The notes beneath the pieces were generated by a model, which worked only from the letters and a program-made list of their open reading frames with translations, was not told where the DNA came from and did no database searches. Position numbers and translations under genes: made by a program. Shown in pieces: positions 24,655 through 33,560 of a stretch of 64,000 bases of DNA. Location: positions 78,461 through 142,460 of the forward strand of contig JAVBRA010000017.1 in assembly GCA_031548435.1 (NCBI GenBank), given 5' to 3'. This DNA is from JAVBRA01 sp031548435. Lineage in GTDB: Bacteria; Bacteroidota; Bacteroidia; Bacteroidales; Rikenellaceae. How positions within the stretch are numbered: the first letter of the stretch is position 1; every line of letters begins with the position of its first letter.

Positions 24655-26739
24655 ATGTCGCCCGAAAAAGAGATACAGACACTCCGCCAGCAGATCGAAA
24701 AGCACAACCGCGCCTATTATATACAGAATGCTCCCGTGATCTCCGACAGCGAGTACGACCGTCTGATGGAACGACTGCAACAACTCGAAAACGAACACCC
24801 CGAACTCGACGACCCCGATTCGCCGACCCACCGCGTGGGCAGCGACCTGACGACCGCCTTCAAACAAGTGCGGCACCGCTATCCGATGCAATCGCTCTCG
24901 AACACTTACTCGATCGACGAGTTTACCGACTTCGCACGGCGGGTGTACAAAGAGGTCGACGGCACGGCGGATTTCGTGTGCGAACTCAAGTTCGACGGCA
25001 CGGCCATCGGACTCGCCTACGAGCACGGACGGCTGGTGCAGGCCGTCACCCGCGGCGACGGAGAGTCGGGCGACGACGTGACGGCCAACGTGCGCACCAT
25101 CCGCAGCATTCCGCTGGTGCTGGAGGGAAGCGGCTATCCCGAACGGTTCGAGATCCGCGGCGAGATTTTCATGCCCCACGCCTCGTTCAAGCGGCTCAAC
25201 GCCGAGCGCGAGGAGATCGGCGAGGCCCCTTTCGCCAATCCGCGCAACGCCGCCGCCGGCACGCTCAAGCTGCTCGACCCCAAGATCGTCGCCCTGCGCG
25301 GGTTGGACGCCTTTCTCTACTATCTGCCGGGCGACGATCTGCCCTCGCAGTCGCACTACGAAAACATGCTGGCCGCCCGCGGTTGGGGGTTCAAAATATC
25401 GGATCACATCTCCAAATGCGGCAGCATTGAGAATGTCAGGAAATTTATCGCCTATTGGGACGCCGAACGCCACAACCTGCCCTACGACGTGGACGGCATC
25501 GTCATCAAGGTCGACGACTACGCCCTGCAGCGGCGCCTGGGTTCCACGGCCAAAAGCCCGCGGTGGGCGGTGGCCTATAAGTTCAAGGCCGAGTCGGCGC
25601 TGACACGGCTGCTTTCGGTCGATTTCCAGGTGGGGCGCACGGGAGCCGTCACGCCGGTAGCCAATCTGGAACCGGTGCAGCTTTCGGGCACCACGGTCAG
25701 GCGCGCCTCGCTGCACAACGCCGAGCAGATCGCCCTGTTGGACATCCGAATCGGCGACACGGTGTCGGTCGAAAAGGGAGGCGAGATCATCCCCAAGGTA
25801 ACGGGGGTCGACAAGACAAAACGTCCTGCCGGGGCACAGCCGTTCACATTCATCAAAGAGTGCCCCGAGTGCGGCACTCCGCTGGTCAGGCCCGAGGGCG
25901 AAGCGCGTCATTTCTGCCCCAACCAGGCCGGATGCCCGCCGCAGATCAAGGGGCGCATCGAGCACTTTGTCAGCCGCAAGGCAATGGACATCGGCGGCGG
26001 GGGAGAGAAAACCGTCGACGCGCTCTATTCCAAAGAACTGATCTACGACATCGCCGACCTGTACCGCCTGACCCTTGACGACCTGCTATCGCTGGAGCGT
26101 TTCGGGGAGAAGAGCGCCTCGAACCTGCTCAAAAGCATCGAGGAGTCGAAGCGGGTGCCGTTCGAGCGGGTGCTGTACGCCATCGGCATCCGGTTTGTGG
26201 GCGAGACCACAGCCAAGAGCGTCGCACGCGAAATGGGCTCGATCGACGCCATCGCGTCGGCCGACACACCCCGCCTGGCCGAGATCGGCGACGTGGGCAA
26301 GAAGATCGCCGAGAGCATCGCCGCTTTCTTTGCCGACGAGCGCAACCGCAAGCTGGTCGAACGGCTCAGGGAGGCGGGAGTGCAACTCGAAACCGTGCGA
26401 AAAGAGGCGCAGAGCGACGCCTTGCGGGGGATGACATTTGTCGTGTCGGGCACGTTCGACACTTTCTCTCGCGAGGAACTCAAGGAGCGGATCGAGGCCG
26501 GCGGCGGCAAGAATGTGTCGTCCGTTTCGGCGCACACCACCTGCCTGGTAGCAGGCCACAAGGCGGGCGACGCCAAGCTGGCCAAGGCCGCCAAGCTCGG
26601 CGTGAAGGTCATCGGGGAAGAAGAGATCATCGGCATGTTGAGCGGGAACTCCGGCCCGGCCGCACCGGTTCCCGGAGGCGGGCCCGACCCCGAAATACAG
26701 GGCGAAGCCACCCAGACAACGCTATTTTTAACCTCATAA
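24655..26739 (+). CDS. ligA: NAD-dependent DNA ligase
   Basis: The 694-residue enzyme seals nicks in replication and repair using NAD. In order: the Ia domain with the YY and D-x-YD-x-L motif (YIQNAPVISDSEYDRL); the adenylation domain with the AMP-accepting Lys112 in CELKFDGTAI; the OB fold; a four-Cys zinc finger (CPECGTPL to FCPNQAGC, about 403-425); helix-hairpin-helix repeats (about 430-590); and a C-terminal BRCT domain from about residue 590. The start codon is ATG before SPEKEIQTLRQQIEKHN. It heads a probable three-gene unit with two small genes. Confidence 0.98.
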   Translation: MSPEKEIQTLRQQIEKHNRAYYIQNAPVISDSEYDRLMERLQQLENEHPELDDPDSPTHRVGSDLTTAFKQVRHRYPMQSLSNTYSIDEFTDFARRVYKEVDGTADFVCELKFDGTAIGLAYEHGRLVQAVTRGDGESGDDVTANVRTIRSIPLVLEGSGYPERFEIRGEIFMPHASFKRLNAEREEIGEAPFANPRNAAAGTLKLLDPKIVALRGLDAFLYYLPGDDLPSQSHYENMLAARGWGFKISDHISKCGSIENVRKFIAYWDAERHNLPYDVDGIVIKVDDYALQRRLGSTAKSPRWAVAYKFKAESALTRLLSVDFQVGRTGAVTPVANLEPVQLSGTTVRRASLHNAEQIALLDIRIGDTVSVEKGGEIIPKVTGVDKTKRPAGAQPFTFIKECPECGTPLVRPEGEARHFCPNQAGCPPQIKGRIEHFVSRKAMDIGGGGEKTVDALYSKELIYDIADLYRLTLDDLLSLERFGEKSASNLLKSIEESKRVPFERVLYAIGIRFVGETTAKSVAREMGSIDAIASADTPRLAEIGDVGKKIAESIAAFFADERNRKLVERLREAGVQLETVRKEAQSDALRGMTFVVSGTFDTFSREELKERIEAGGGKNVSSVSAHTTCLVAGHKAGDAKLAKAAKLGVKVIGEEEIIGMLSGNSGPAAPVPGGGPDPEIQGEATQTTLFLTS

Positions 26740-26763
26740 TAACATCAACCAACTGAGAATCTT

Positions 26764-27192
26764 ATGACAACACCTTTTGGCATTTCAATGACATTCATCA
26801 TTCTTATTTACGTTTGCATGGCGGTTCTTTATGCCATCCTGATCGTAAAATTCTTTCAGATGGCCCGCGACCTGAGGGCGTTGAAACAAAAAGGGCTCCC
26901 CTGCATGAAAGACGTTGAAGACAAAGCGTTTTTCGAGTTCCGGTTCCTGTGGTTCAACGGCTACAAAGACGAAGCCCTGCGGTTTCTCCGCGCCAGGATC
27001 TGGGATAACAACCATCTGCTGGACATGATGGGCCGGACAAATAATCGCGAGCGTTTCGATTCGATTTACGCAAACCTGAAGAGAGAGTTTGAGCGGTACG
27101 CCAACATTCTCGGAGACCAGTTCCCGACCTACGACGAGATGTTCGAAACCGCCTGTCGGCTGCATCCGGCCAAAGAGACGCAACAACCGTAA
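26764..27192 (+). CDS. Single-pass membrane protein (unknown)
   Basis: A 142-residue protein with one N-terminal membrane helix (about residues 10-32). A soluble domain rich in aromatic and charged residues follows (FFEFRFLWFNGYKDEALRFL). It starts 24 bases after ligA and stops 4 bases before the DUF2007 gene, so all three are likely co-transcribed. No family is recognised. The second half (YANLKREFERYANILGDQF) is predicted helical. The context does not link it clearly to DNA ligation. Confidence 0.78.
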   Translation: MTTPFGISMTFIILIYVCMAVLYAILIVKFFQMARDLRALKQKGLPCMKDVEDKAFFEFRFLWFNGYKDEALRFLRARIWDNNHLLDMMGRTNNRERFDSIYANLKREFERYANILGDQFPTYDEMFETACRLHPAKETQQP

Positions 27193-27196
27193 GCCC

Positions 27197-27502
27197 ATGG
27201 ACGAATTCACCACCCTTTACCGTTCGAACAACCCCTCGGAGCTGCTGGTTGTGCAAAGCCTGCTCGAATCCGAGGGCATCCGTTGCTTTGTGATGGACGG
27301 CTTATCGACCCAAATGAGCCTGGCATACGGCAACGCCATGGGTGGAGCCAAGTTGCGGGTGCGTACCTGCGACGCCGAAGCCACAATTGAGATCCTCCGC
27401 GACGCAGGCTACCTGCACGACGAAAAGCCCGAACAACCCGACTGGTTCGCCTCTCTGCTGATGAAAACGGCAGCGTTGTTCAGCCCGAAAAAGAAACGTT
27501 GA
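27197..27502 (+). CDS. DUF2007 domain protein
   Basis: A 101-residue protein whose first ~70 residues match the DUF2007 (putative signal-transducing) fold. That fold has an ACT-like pattern: LYRSNNPSELLVVQSLLESEG, then KLRVRTCDAEATIEILRDAG. The Lys-rich tail (FSPKKKR) is short. Nothing is known about its ligand. It is the last gene of the ligA unit and is followed by a strong GC-rich terminator. Confidence 0.85.
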   Translation: MDEFTTLYRSNNPSELLVVQSLLESEGIRCFVMDGLSTQMSLAYGNAMGGAKLRVRTCDAEATIEILRDAGYLHDEKPEQPDWFASLLMKTAALFSPKKKR

Positions 27503-27538
27503 CGGCGCATCCGCATCTTTCTGAACGGAGATAAAATA

Positions 27539-27582
27539 GCTGCGGGCCGGAAAATCTTTAGATTTTCCGGCCCGCAGCCTTT
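27539..27582. terminator. Strong hairpin terminator shared by the ligA unit and tmRNA
   Basis: An 18-bp perfect stem (GCTGCGGGCCGGAAAATC and complement) with a TTTA loop. It lies between the convergent ligA unit and tmRNA and can act on both strands. Confidence 0.85.
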
Positions 27583-27637
27583 CATCGGTGTCCATTCCTG
27601 TCAGAGGATAAAAACAGCGCGCAACCCAATACGCGCA

Positions 27638-28043
27638 TGGTGGAGATGGAGGGAGTCGAACCCTCGTCCAAACAGGGAACCCATAGGCTTTCTACATGCT
27701 TAGCTCTTGATTGATCCTCCTGCGGAAACCTGGCAAAGAGCATGCCTAATTCCCGCCCCAGCCTGCTTGCTTCGCGCACCGCCACAGGCATCGCGGCACG
27801 CTATCCCTTTAAGTTTGATACCCTGTACGCTTCCGGCCAAAAGGAGGGGCCGTCGGCAGGATACTCGTCGGAACACTAACCTTGAGCGTCCCGATTAAGC
27901 AACTTTAACTTGGTTAAAATTAAGCAGCGAGTGCATAGCTATTATTGCCATTTGATTTTTGAGCATTCAGATTAACGAGCCCCTGCACAACGCTCGGCAT
28001 GCTTACATACAAACTCTGCCTGCTGTCAAAACCGGTCATCCCC
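27638..28043 (-). ncRNA. ssrA: Transfer-messenger RNA (tmRNA)
   Basis: A one-piece tmRNA of about 406 nt. The 5' end GGGGATG pairs with CATCTCC at the 3' end, forming the tRNA-like acceptor stem, and the 3' CCA is encoded. The T arm is GAGGGTTCGACTCCCTC. The tag frame reads AQKSNGNNSYALAA followed by TAA (complement of 27920-27922); the exact resume codon is inferred. Pseudoknot-forming GC segments fill the middle. It rescues stalled ribosomes by tagging nascent proteins for degradation. smpB is not in the window. Confidence 0.96.
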
Positions 28044-28068
28044 ATTCTTTCAGCGACTTTGCCTGACG

Positions 28069-28100
28069 CAAAGATAGCAACAATAATCATAACGCGCAAC
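28069..28100 (-). promoter_or_regulatory. Promoter of tmRNA
   Basis: TATCTTTG (28076-28069, minus) with GTTG 20 bases upstream; transcription would start about 20 bases before the mature 5' end, leaving a short leader for RNase P. Confidence 0.65.
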
Positions 28101-28203
28101 CCGAAGCGCAGCCCCTTTTGCCGCCACACACCTGTTACTGTACATAAACGCAGGTAAACAATCCGATATTGTTGATGGCACAAGAGCCTGCGGCTTCCCT
28201 GCG

Positions 28204-28245
28204 GATTGCTGAATTTACAGGGATGCGCTCGGCGAGGCCATGGCC
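28204..28245 (-). repeat. Short dispersed motif R2, copy 2
   Basis: On the minus strand: GGCCA-x-GGCC, a variable stretch, then ATCCCTGTAAATTCAGCA. It lies between cassette B and the tmRNA promoter. It matches the copies at 14022 and 51402 in both sequence and internal spacing. Confidence 0.5.
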
Positions 28246-28308
28246 CCGCGGATTCCGATCCTGTTTTCATATGGCTTTCCGTATACAGGAAGCCATCTGT
28301 AAATGCTT

Positions 28309-28553
28309 GGAGACAACGCACCGGGAAACCGTACGTACAGGAAATGCCGTAACTCGGACTAATACCTGTGCGGTAAAAGTACAGGGAGTGTCCGTTCGAC
28401 GCGCTGCTAAGCGAAGCATACCAGCTGTACCCATAACCGGAAACATAGGTCATAACCCCGGAGGTGCAGTAGCGCAGTCCCGAAGCCGGGAAGAAAAAAG
28501 CAATCGCTGACCATTCGAAGAAGAGGTGCGGGGGCAGCCCGTCTCCGTTCCCA
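28309..28553 (-). repeat. Orphan FISUMP C-terminal cassette B
   Basis: Minus-strand open frame reading FFPASGLRYCTSGVM, then GYGYSWYASLSSASNGHS, then GFPVRCLQAF, the C-terminal part of a FISUMP domain. No start codon, signal or N-terminal domain precedes it. The 5' boundary CTTCCCGGCTTCGGG and 3' boundary GTTGTCTCCAAGCATTTAC match cassettes A and D. It lies between rlmD and tmRNA, oriented toward tmRNA. The ~170 bases between it and rlmD contain nothing else that I can identify. Confidence 0.75.
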
Positions 28554-28724
28554 TAACAAGGGAGCGCAAGCTCTGTGTGATTGAAAATCTTGTGTGTCAG
28601 AGGGCCCCTTTGTCGTTACCATCCCGGCACGGGTGCAGCAACGGAGGGGGCTGTATCCCGGAAGCAGCCACACCATCGTTTCGATACATTTTCAGATGTA
28701 TGGGCGCGACCGCCTGCAAACCGA

Positions 28725-30134
28725 CTACCTTCGATGCAACTTCACCACGTTTTCGACATGGTGGGTGTGGGGAAACATGTCGACCGGCCGCACGGCAACC
28801 ACTTTGTATGCGGCGTCGAACAAGGCCATGTCGCGCGCCTGCGTGGCCGGATTGCAGCTCACGTAGACAATCGTCTGCGGCGCGGCCGCCAGCACCGCTT
28901 CGGCCACATCGCCGTGGATGCCCGCCCGCGGAGGATCGAGGATCACCACGTCGGGCCGTCCGTTGGCCGCGATGAACGAGGCGTTGAGCACATCCTTCAT
29001 GTCGCCGGCGTAAAAGACCGTGTTATCGATGCCGTTGATCTGCGAGTTGACCTTCGCGTCTTCGATGGCTTCGGGCACATACTCCACCCCCACCACCTTG
29101 CGGCAGCCGCGCGCCACAAAATTGGCGATGGTGCCCGTGCCGGTGTAGAGGTCGTAAACGATTTCGCCGCCGGTCAGCCCGGCGAATTCGCGTGCCACCT
29201 TATACAAGTTGTAAGCCTGCTGCGAGTTGGTCTGATAGAACGACTTGGGTCCGATCTTGAACCGCAGCCCCTCCATCTGTTCGAAGATGTGGTCGCGGCC
29301 GCTATGCAGCAAAATGTCGAGGTCGCCGATGGTGTCGTTCATCTTTTCGTTGACCACGTACATGAGCGAGGTGATCTCCGGAAATCGTTCCTTTATATGG
29401 TTGAGCATCAATTCCATTTGCTCTTTATCCTCGCCCCCGAACACGACGATCACCATCACCTCGCCCGTGGACGAAGTACGGACAATGAGGTTGCGCAACA
29501 GCCCCTCGTGCGTGCGCATGTTGTAGAACGACATGCCGTGTTCGACAGCGAACGACCTGACGGCGAGCCGGATGGCATTTGACGGCCCGTCCTGCAACCA
29601 GCACCGCTCGATGTCGACCACCTTGTCGAACATGCCCGGCACGTGGAAGCCCAGTCCGTTGCGGTCGGCCACCGCCTCGCCCGAAATCATCTGCGCACGC
29701 GGGATCCACCGGCTGCACGAGAAGGTGAATTCGAGCTTGTTGCGGTAGCAGATGGTGCGTTCCGACCCCAGGATCGGGCTCACGGGCGGCAACTCCATGC
29801 GCCCGATGCGGCTGAGCTGGTCGAACACCTGTTGCTGCTTGAATCGGAGCTGCTCTTCGTACGGCAGGCTCTGCCATTTGCACCCGCCGCATTCGCCGTA
29901 GTGCGTGCAGAACGGATCGACCCGCAACGGCGACCTGGTCACGTAGCGCGTAATGTACCCTTCCATGAACCGCTTGCGTTTGGAGTTGACCTGCACGTCG
30001 ACCACGTCGCCCGGCACGGCCATGGGCACGAACACCACCATGTCGCCGTGTTTGCCCAATGCCTTGCCTTCGGCGGCCAGCTCAATGATTTTCAATCCCT
30101 CGATCAGGGGATACTGCTTCTTTTTTCTTACCAA
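28725..30134 (-). CDS. rlmD: 23S rRNA (uracil-1939-C5)-methyltransferase
   Basis: The 469-residue RumA-type enzyme has an N-terminal TRAM domain (about 1-70) and an Fe-S cluster motif CTHYGECGGCKW (about 76-87). The SAM-binding segment is VYDLYTGTGTIANF, with DPPRAGIHG and the catalytic Cys427 in VYVSCNPATQ. It methylates C5 of a uracil in 23S rRNA. Bacteroidales often carry several RumA paralogues, so the exact target (1939 or 747) is uncertain. It is monocistronic. Confidence 0.93.
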   Translation of the reverse strand: MVRKKKQYPLIEGLKIIELAAEGKALGKHGDMVVFVPMAVPGDVVDVQVNSKRKRFMEGYITRYVTRSPLRVDPFCTHYGECGGCKWQSLPYEEQLRFKQQQVFDQLSRIGRMELPPVSPILGSERTICYRNKLEFTFSCSRWIPRAQMISGEAVADRNGLGFHVPGMFDKVVDIERCWLQDGPSNAIRLAVRSFAVEHGMSFYNMRTHEGLLRNLIVRTSSTGEVMVIVVFGGEDKEQMELMLNHIKERFPEITSLMYVVNEKMNDTIGDLDILLHSGRDHIFEQMEGLRFKIGPKSFYQTNSQQAYNLYKVAREFAGLTGGEIVYDLYTGTGTIANFVARGCRKVVGVEYVPEAIEDAKVNSQINGIDNTVFYAGDMKDVLNASFIAANGRPDVVILDPPRAGIHGDVAEAVLAAAPQTIVYVSCNPATQARDMALFDAAYKVVAVRPVDMFPHTHHVENVVKLHRR

Positions 30135-30277
30135 GGTTGTTGCGTTTTAGGATATTATAAGATTCTTTGTCTCAATATAAAAGCCCGAGGGCCCGGGCGG
30201 CACAGATGCTTTTGAGCAGATGTCCCTTGATCCACTTGGGGAGGCGAATGAATTACGGGCCCGGGAAACAAGGCGGT

Positions 30278-31210
30278 TCATTTGCAGAATTCGACGATAT
30301 TCCGCACCAGTCCGGCCACCAGCGTCCGGCGGGCCTCGACCGACGCCCAGGCGATGTGGGGCGTGAGAATGAGGCGGTGAGGCTCGTTCGTATGCAGCAA
30401 CGGATTGTCGGCGGCAATGGGTTCGTTCGTAAAGACATCGACCGCCGCACCGGCAATCACCCCCTCGTCAAGGGCGCGGGCCAGCGACGCCTCGTCGACA
30501 ATGCCCCCGCGCGCCATGTTGGCAATGACGGCCGAAGGTTTCATCAGCCGCAGTTGGCTGTCGCCGATCAGGCCGCGGGTAGCGTCATTGAGCGGCGCGT
30601 GCACCGACACCACGTCCGAGGTGGAAAGCAACCCCTCCAGCGGCAGCGCTTCGTATTCCCCGACATGGGTGTTGCGCCCCGAGGTCGAGTAATAGACGAC
30701 CTCCGCCCCGAAAGCCTGCGCGATCGAGGCCACCCGTTTGCCGATGTTCCCCATGCCGATGATGCCCCAACGCATGTCCGCCAACTCGTGGAAACGCGGC
30801 CCGTGGTGGGTGAACATCGCGCACCGCGTATACCCGCCGCCTTTGACATAATGGTCGTAGTAGCAGATGCCGTGCATCAGCGACAGCACGCAGGCCAGCG
30901 TATGCTGCGCCACACTGCGGGTCGAATAGTCGGTGACGTTTTTCACCTGCACTCCATGCCGTGCGGCGGCCTCCGGATCGATATTATCGGTGCCGGTAGC
31001 GGCCACGCACACCAGTTCAAGCCCGGGCAGGCGCGAAAATTCGGCATCGCCCATGCGCACCTTGTTGGCAATGACGATCGACGCTCCGGCACACCGTTCG
31101 ACGATCTGATCCGGGGCTGTGAGGTTGTAAACGACTGTCTGCCCGAGGGCTTCTATCGGCGAATAGTCGATATGGCCGAGTGTGTCGGCGTCGAGAAACA
31201 CGATTTTCAT
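30278..31210 (-). CDS. D-2-hydroxyacid dehydrogenase (glycerate dehydrogenase-like)
   Basis: The 310-residue NAD-dependent oxidoreductase has the dinucleotide motif WGIIGMGNIGKRVA (about 145-158), the catalytic-Arg region VIANMARGGIVDEA and the His segment LILTPHIAWAS. Members reduce hydroxypyruvate, glyoxylate or related 2-oxoacids; the short length and sequence fit the glycerate dehydrogenase group. I use the internal ATG MKIVFLDADTLG rather than the upstream in-frame ATG, because the -7 box (CAAAGGTA read on the plus strand) lies between them. Confidence 0.93.
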   Translation of the reverse strand: MKIVFLDADTLGHIDYSPIEALGQTVVYNLTAPDQIVERCAGASIVIANKVRMGDAEFSRLPGLELVCVAATGTDNIDPEAAARHGVQVKNVTDYSTRSVAQHTLACVLSLMHGICYYDHYVKGGGYTRCAMFTHHGPRFHELADMRWGIIGMGNIGKRVASIAQAFGAEVVYYSTSGRNTHVGEYEALPLEGLLSTSDVVSVHAPLNDATRGLIGDSQLRLMKPSAVIANMARGGIVDEASLARALDEGVIAGAAVDVFTNEPIAADNPLLHTNEPHRLILTPHIAWASVEARRTLVAGLVRNIVEFCK

Positions 31211-31225
31211 GGCGGTTTGTTTGTG

Positions 31226-31233
31226 CAAAGGTA
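31226..31233 (-). promoter_or_regulatory. -7 box for the D-2-hydroxyacid dehydrogenase gene
   Basis: TACCTTTG on the minus strand, exact, 15 bases before the chosen ATG. The -33 is poor. Confidence 0.5.
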
Positions 31234-31415
31234 GGAAAAGACGCGGACACACGCAGTGCGTTTTATTAAAATCGGGCTTATTTGCCGGAGTGTTACGGGA
31301 TGACAATATGAGGCGAGATAAATCCGTCAGATATTGTTCGGCGGATTGCATTTGCACGAAAATTGCAGTGAGATAGTGTCAAAGCATTAAAACCAAACCA
31401 AAAACAGTATCCGCC

Positions 31416-32021
31416 ATGAAAAAATCAATTTTGAGAAACATCCTGATGCTTCCGGCCGCCGCCCTGATGCTGGCCTCGTGCGCCACGCTGAACGTAACCA
31501 CCGACTACGACCGGACGGCCAATTTCGCCTCAATGAGAACCTACGCCATGTATAGCGGCGGCGGCGAAAACAAGACCATCAGCCCGCTCAACGCCGACCG
31601 CATTACAACCGCCGTACGCAACGAGCTCAACGCCAAAGGCTACACCGAAACCACCGGCACCGCCGACTTTCTGGTCAATGTCAACACCGTTGTGCAGGAG
31701 AAACAGCAGTTGTCGGCCAACACCGACTTCTACGGCGGCGTGGGCCCGTACGGCTATGGCGGCATGTATCGCCCCTATGGCTACTGGGGCGGCATCGCCG
31801 GCGGACAGGCCATCACCACCTTCAACGTGGATGACTACAAAGACGGCTCGATTATCATCGACATGATCGATCCCGTCACTTCGAAGATGTTCTGGGAAGG
31901 CACCGGCAACGCCGAGATCGACGGCAATTTCAATAATCCCGAAAAGAAGATCGCCGCCGCCATCGCCAAGGTACTCTCGTCGTATCCCAACGCGGGCGCA
32001 CAACCGGTACAGAAAAAATAA
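31416..32021 (+). CDS. DUF4136 lipoprotein
   Basis: The 201-residue protein has a lipoprotein signal with lipobox LASC (Cys at about 22). The DUF4136 domain follows: DYDRTANFASMRTYAM near the start and AAIAKVLSSYP near the end. A Gly/Tyr-rich segment (YGGVGPYGYGGMYRPYGYWG, about 107-126) lies in the middle. DUF4136 proteins are envelope lipoproteins of unknown function, widespread in Bacteroidetes. It is monocistronic, with an exceptionally symmetrical terminator downstream. Confidence 0.9.
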   Translation: MKKSILRNILMLPAAALMLASCATLNVTTDYDRTANFASMRTYAMYSGGGENKTISPLNADRITTAVRNELNAKGYTETTGTADFLVNVNTVVQEKQQLSANTDFYGGVGPYGYGGMYRPYGYWGGIAGGQAITTFNVDDYKDGSIIIDMIDPVTSKMFWEGTGNAEIDGNFNNPEKKIAAAIAKVLSSYPNAGAQPVQKK

Positions 32022-32034
32022 CGGCATTGTCCAC

Positions 32035-32074
32035 AACGAAGGGAGGGCGGGAAATTTCCCGCCCTCCCTTCGTT
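32035..32074. terminator. 40-bp perfect palindrome after the DUF4136 gene
   Basis: AACGAAGGGAGGGCGGGAAA followed immediately by its exact reverse complement, with no spacer bases. It probably terminates the DUF4136 transcript, although the T run is short. As DNA it could extrude as a cruciform. Confidence 0.7.
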
Positions 32075-32253
32075 AAACCAGGTCTTATACCGCATTTCCA
32101 TTCTCGTCGGTACCATATTGTTCGGTAACGTTCAGTCCCGTATCTACGAAAAAAGTGACCGAACCGGAATGCCGGCAAGTTTGCGGATCATAAGACGCGG
32201 ATCCGCTGACCCGCAAAATTTTGCGGGGACAAATCGATTAAATCCAAATCCGC

Positions 32254-33099
32254 CTACGGCTTGCTGTAAATCCAAAGTTGATCGCCTTCGGAATAAGTGC
32301 GGGCCAGAGCGTTCATGGACTGCTGCGCCTCCTCTTTGGTAGGGTATGAACCGATGCTGACCAAAAAGCGGCTGCCGTAGGGTATCTTGCGGCCGGAGAG
32401 GTTCTCGCCGCGCAGGGCGACGATGGCCTTGTCGGCATTGGCCTCGACCGAGTACATCCCGGCGATGATGTGATAAGCCTGATCGGCGACGGCGATTGTC
32501 GCCGATACCGACGGCTCGGGGCACTCGACCACCGGAGGCGCAGGGGTTTCGGTTTTGGCCGGAGGCGTCGGGCGCGGGGCCTCTTTGTACGGCTCCTTGA
32601 AGTAGAACCACACGCCCCCGCCGATAATGACCAGAATCACAACCGTCAGCACCACGTTCCACACCCTCGTTTTGCTGCGTTCTGCCACGGGCGCCTGTTC
32701 CCATATTTTGGTCAGCGGATTGATGAGGCGGTCGAAGCGGTCGGTCATCACCACATTGTAGACGCCGTCGCTGTTGATCACCATGCCCACATTGCCGATC
32801 TCCAACTCGGAGAACGCGCCGTCGGCCGTGGCATTGCCGAACCACTCCCAATAGAGTTTATCGACGTTCTCGACGTTGGTTTCGTAGCGCGTGGCAGCGT
32901 AGTCGATCACCGATAGCACCCGCTCGTCGTCGCCGGGAATGAACTCCGTTTTGTATTGGGGAGGAGCCGCCTGTCCGGCTGTTTGCCCGGGCTGCGCCGG
33001 CACGGCCACAACGCGCAACACCCCTATGCGCGGCAGGCGGATCTCGCGGTGCCGCAGCAGAGCATTGAAGATGATGTTGTCGATCACTTCCATAGTCAT
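32254..33099 (-). CDS. SPOR-domain membrane protein with HU-CCDC81-like N terminus
   Basis: The 281-residue protein has an N-terminal ~130-residue cytoplasmic region (IIFNALLRHREIRLPRIGVL opening, as in Bacteroidetes HU-CCDC81 domains). One membrane helix follows (about 148-167, VVLTVVILVIIGGGVWFYF), then a Pro-rich linker and a C-terminal SPOR domain (about 205-281, ending QLWIYSKP). SPOR domains bind denuded peptidoglycan at division sites; HU-CCDC81 domains are thought to link nucleoid or septal structures. It is the third gene of the lgt unit and overlaps DUF2867 by 4 bases. Confidence 0.88.
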   Translation of the reverse strand: MTMEVIDNIIFNALLRHREIRLPRIGVLRVVAVPAQPGQTAGQAAPPQYKTEFIPGDDERVLSVIDYAATRYETNVENVDKLYWEWFGNATADGAFSELEIGNVGMVINSDGVYNVVMTDRFDRLINPLTKIWEQAPVAERSKTRVWNVVLTVVILVIIGGGVWFYFKEPYKEAPRPTPPAKTETPAPPVVECPEPSVSATIAVADQAYHIIAGMYSVEANADKAIVALRGENLSGRKIPYGSRFLVSIGSYPTKEEAQQSMNALARTYSEGDQLWIYSKP

Positions 33100-33560
33100 A
33101 GCTCTCTTTTTAAAAGTGACTTGATAATCATTTTATGGAACGGTTTCACGAAGAAAAAGTAGACCCGCCCCCATATGTTATGAAAACGAACAATCGTTGT
33201 CAGGTAAATAACCTCGTTTGCCCTGTCGGCGAAAACCGATGTCCTGAAATCGAGGTGCTTGTCGCTCTCGCCCATGACAATCTCGTTTTCATTCTGCAAG
33301 ACCATCCCGAAATAGGTTGTTCCTTCCGGCCTCAACTCCTTGCCCGACTTCAACCCGAAAATCGATGTAACCGAGTCCCGAATCTTCATCAGGCCCTTCA
33401 CCCATCCGGGCACGTCGAATATTGCGGAGGTGATTTCCCCGATGCTGTCGTCCGTCGCTTTGGACACACCAAACGCATCTGAATAATCGACCCGTCCGAA
33501 TCCGTCCGCGATGATGGAACCTTCCGGAATGACAGACAGCCGCGCCATCGGTCTCATCAT
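33096..33560 (-). CDS. DUF2867 family protein
   Basis: A 154-residue protein with DUF2867 features: DGFGRVDYSDAFGVSK (about 19-34), DVPGWVKGLMKIRDSV (about 49-64) and a C-terminal HNIWGRVYFFFVKPFHKMI segment. These proteins relate structurally to StAR-like or SRPBCC small-molecule-binding folds, but no ligand is known. Four-base overlaps with both lgt (ATGA) and the SPOR gene show tight translational coupling in a three-gene operon. Confidence 0.82.
   Translation of the reverse strand: MMRPMARLSVIPEGSIIADGFGRVDYSDAFGVSKATDDSIGEITSAIFDVPGWVKGLMKIRDSVTSIFGLKSGKELRPEGTTYFGMVLQNENEIVMGESDKHLDFRTSVFADRANEVIYLTTIVRFHNIWGRVYFFFVKPFHKMIIKSLLKREL

Noticed and set aside
28169..28510. Antisense frame through cassette B containing KCLETTHRE (also opposite cassettes A, C and D)
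   Set aside because: The opposite strand gives the recognisable FISUMP motif GFPVRCLQAF in all copies; the KCLETTHRE frame is its reverse-strand shadow.
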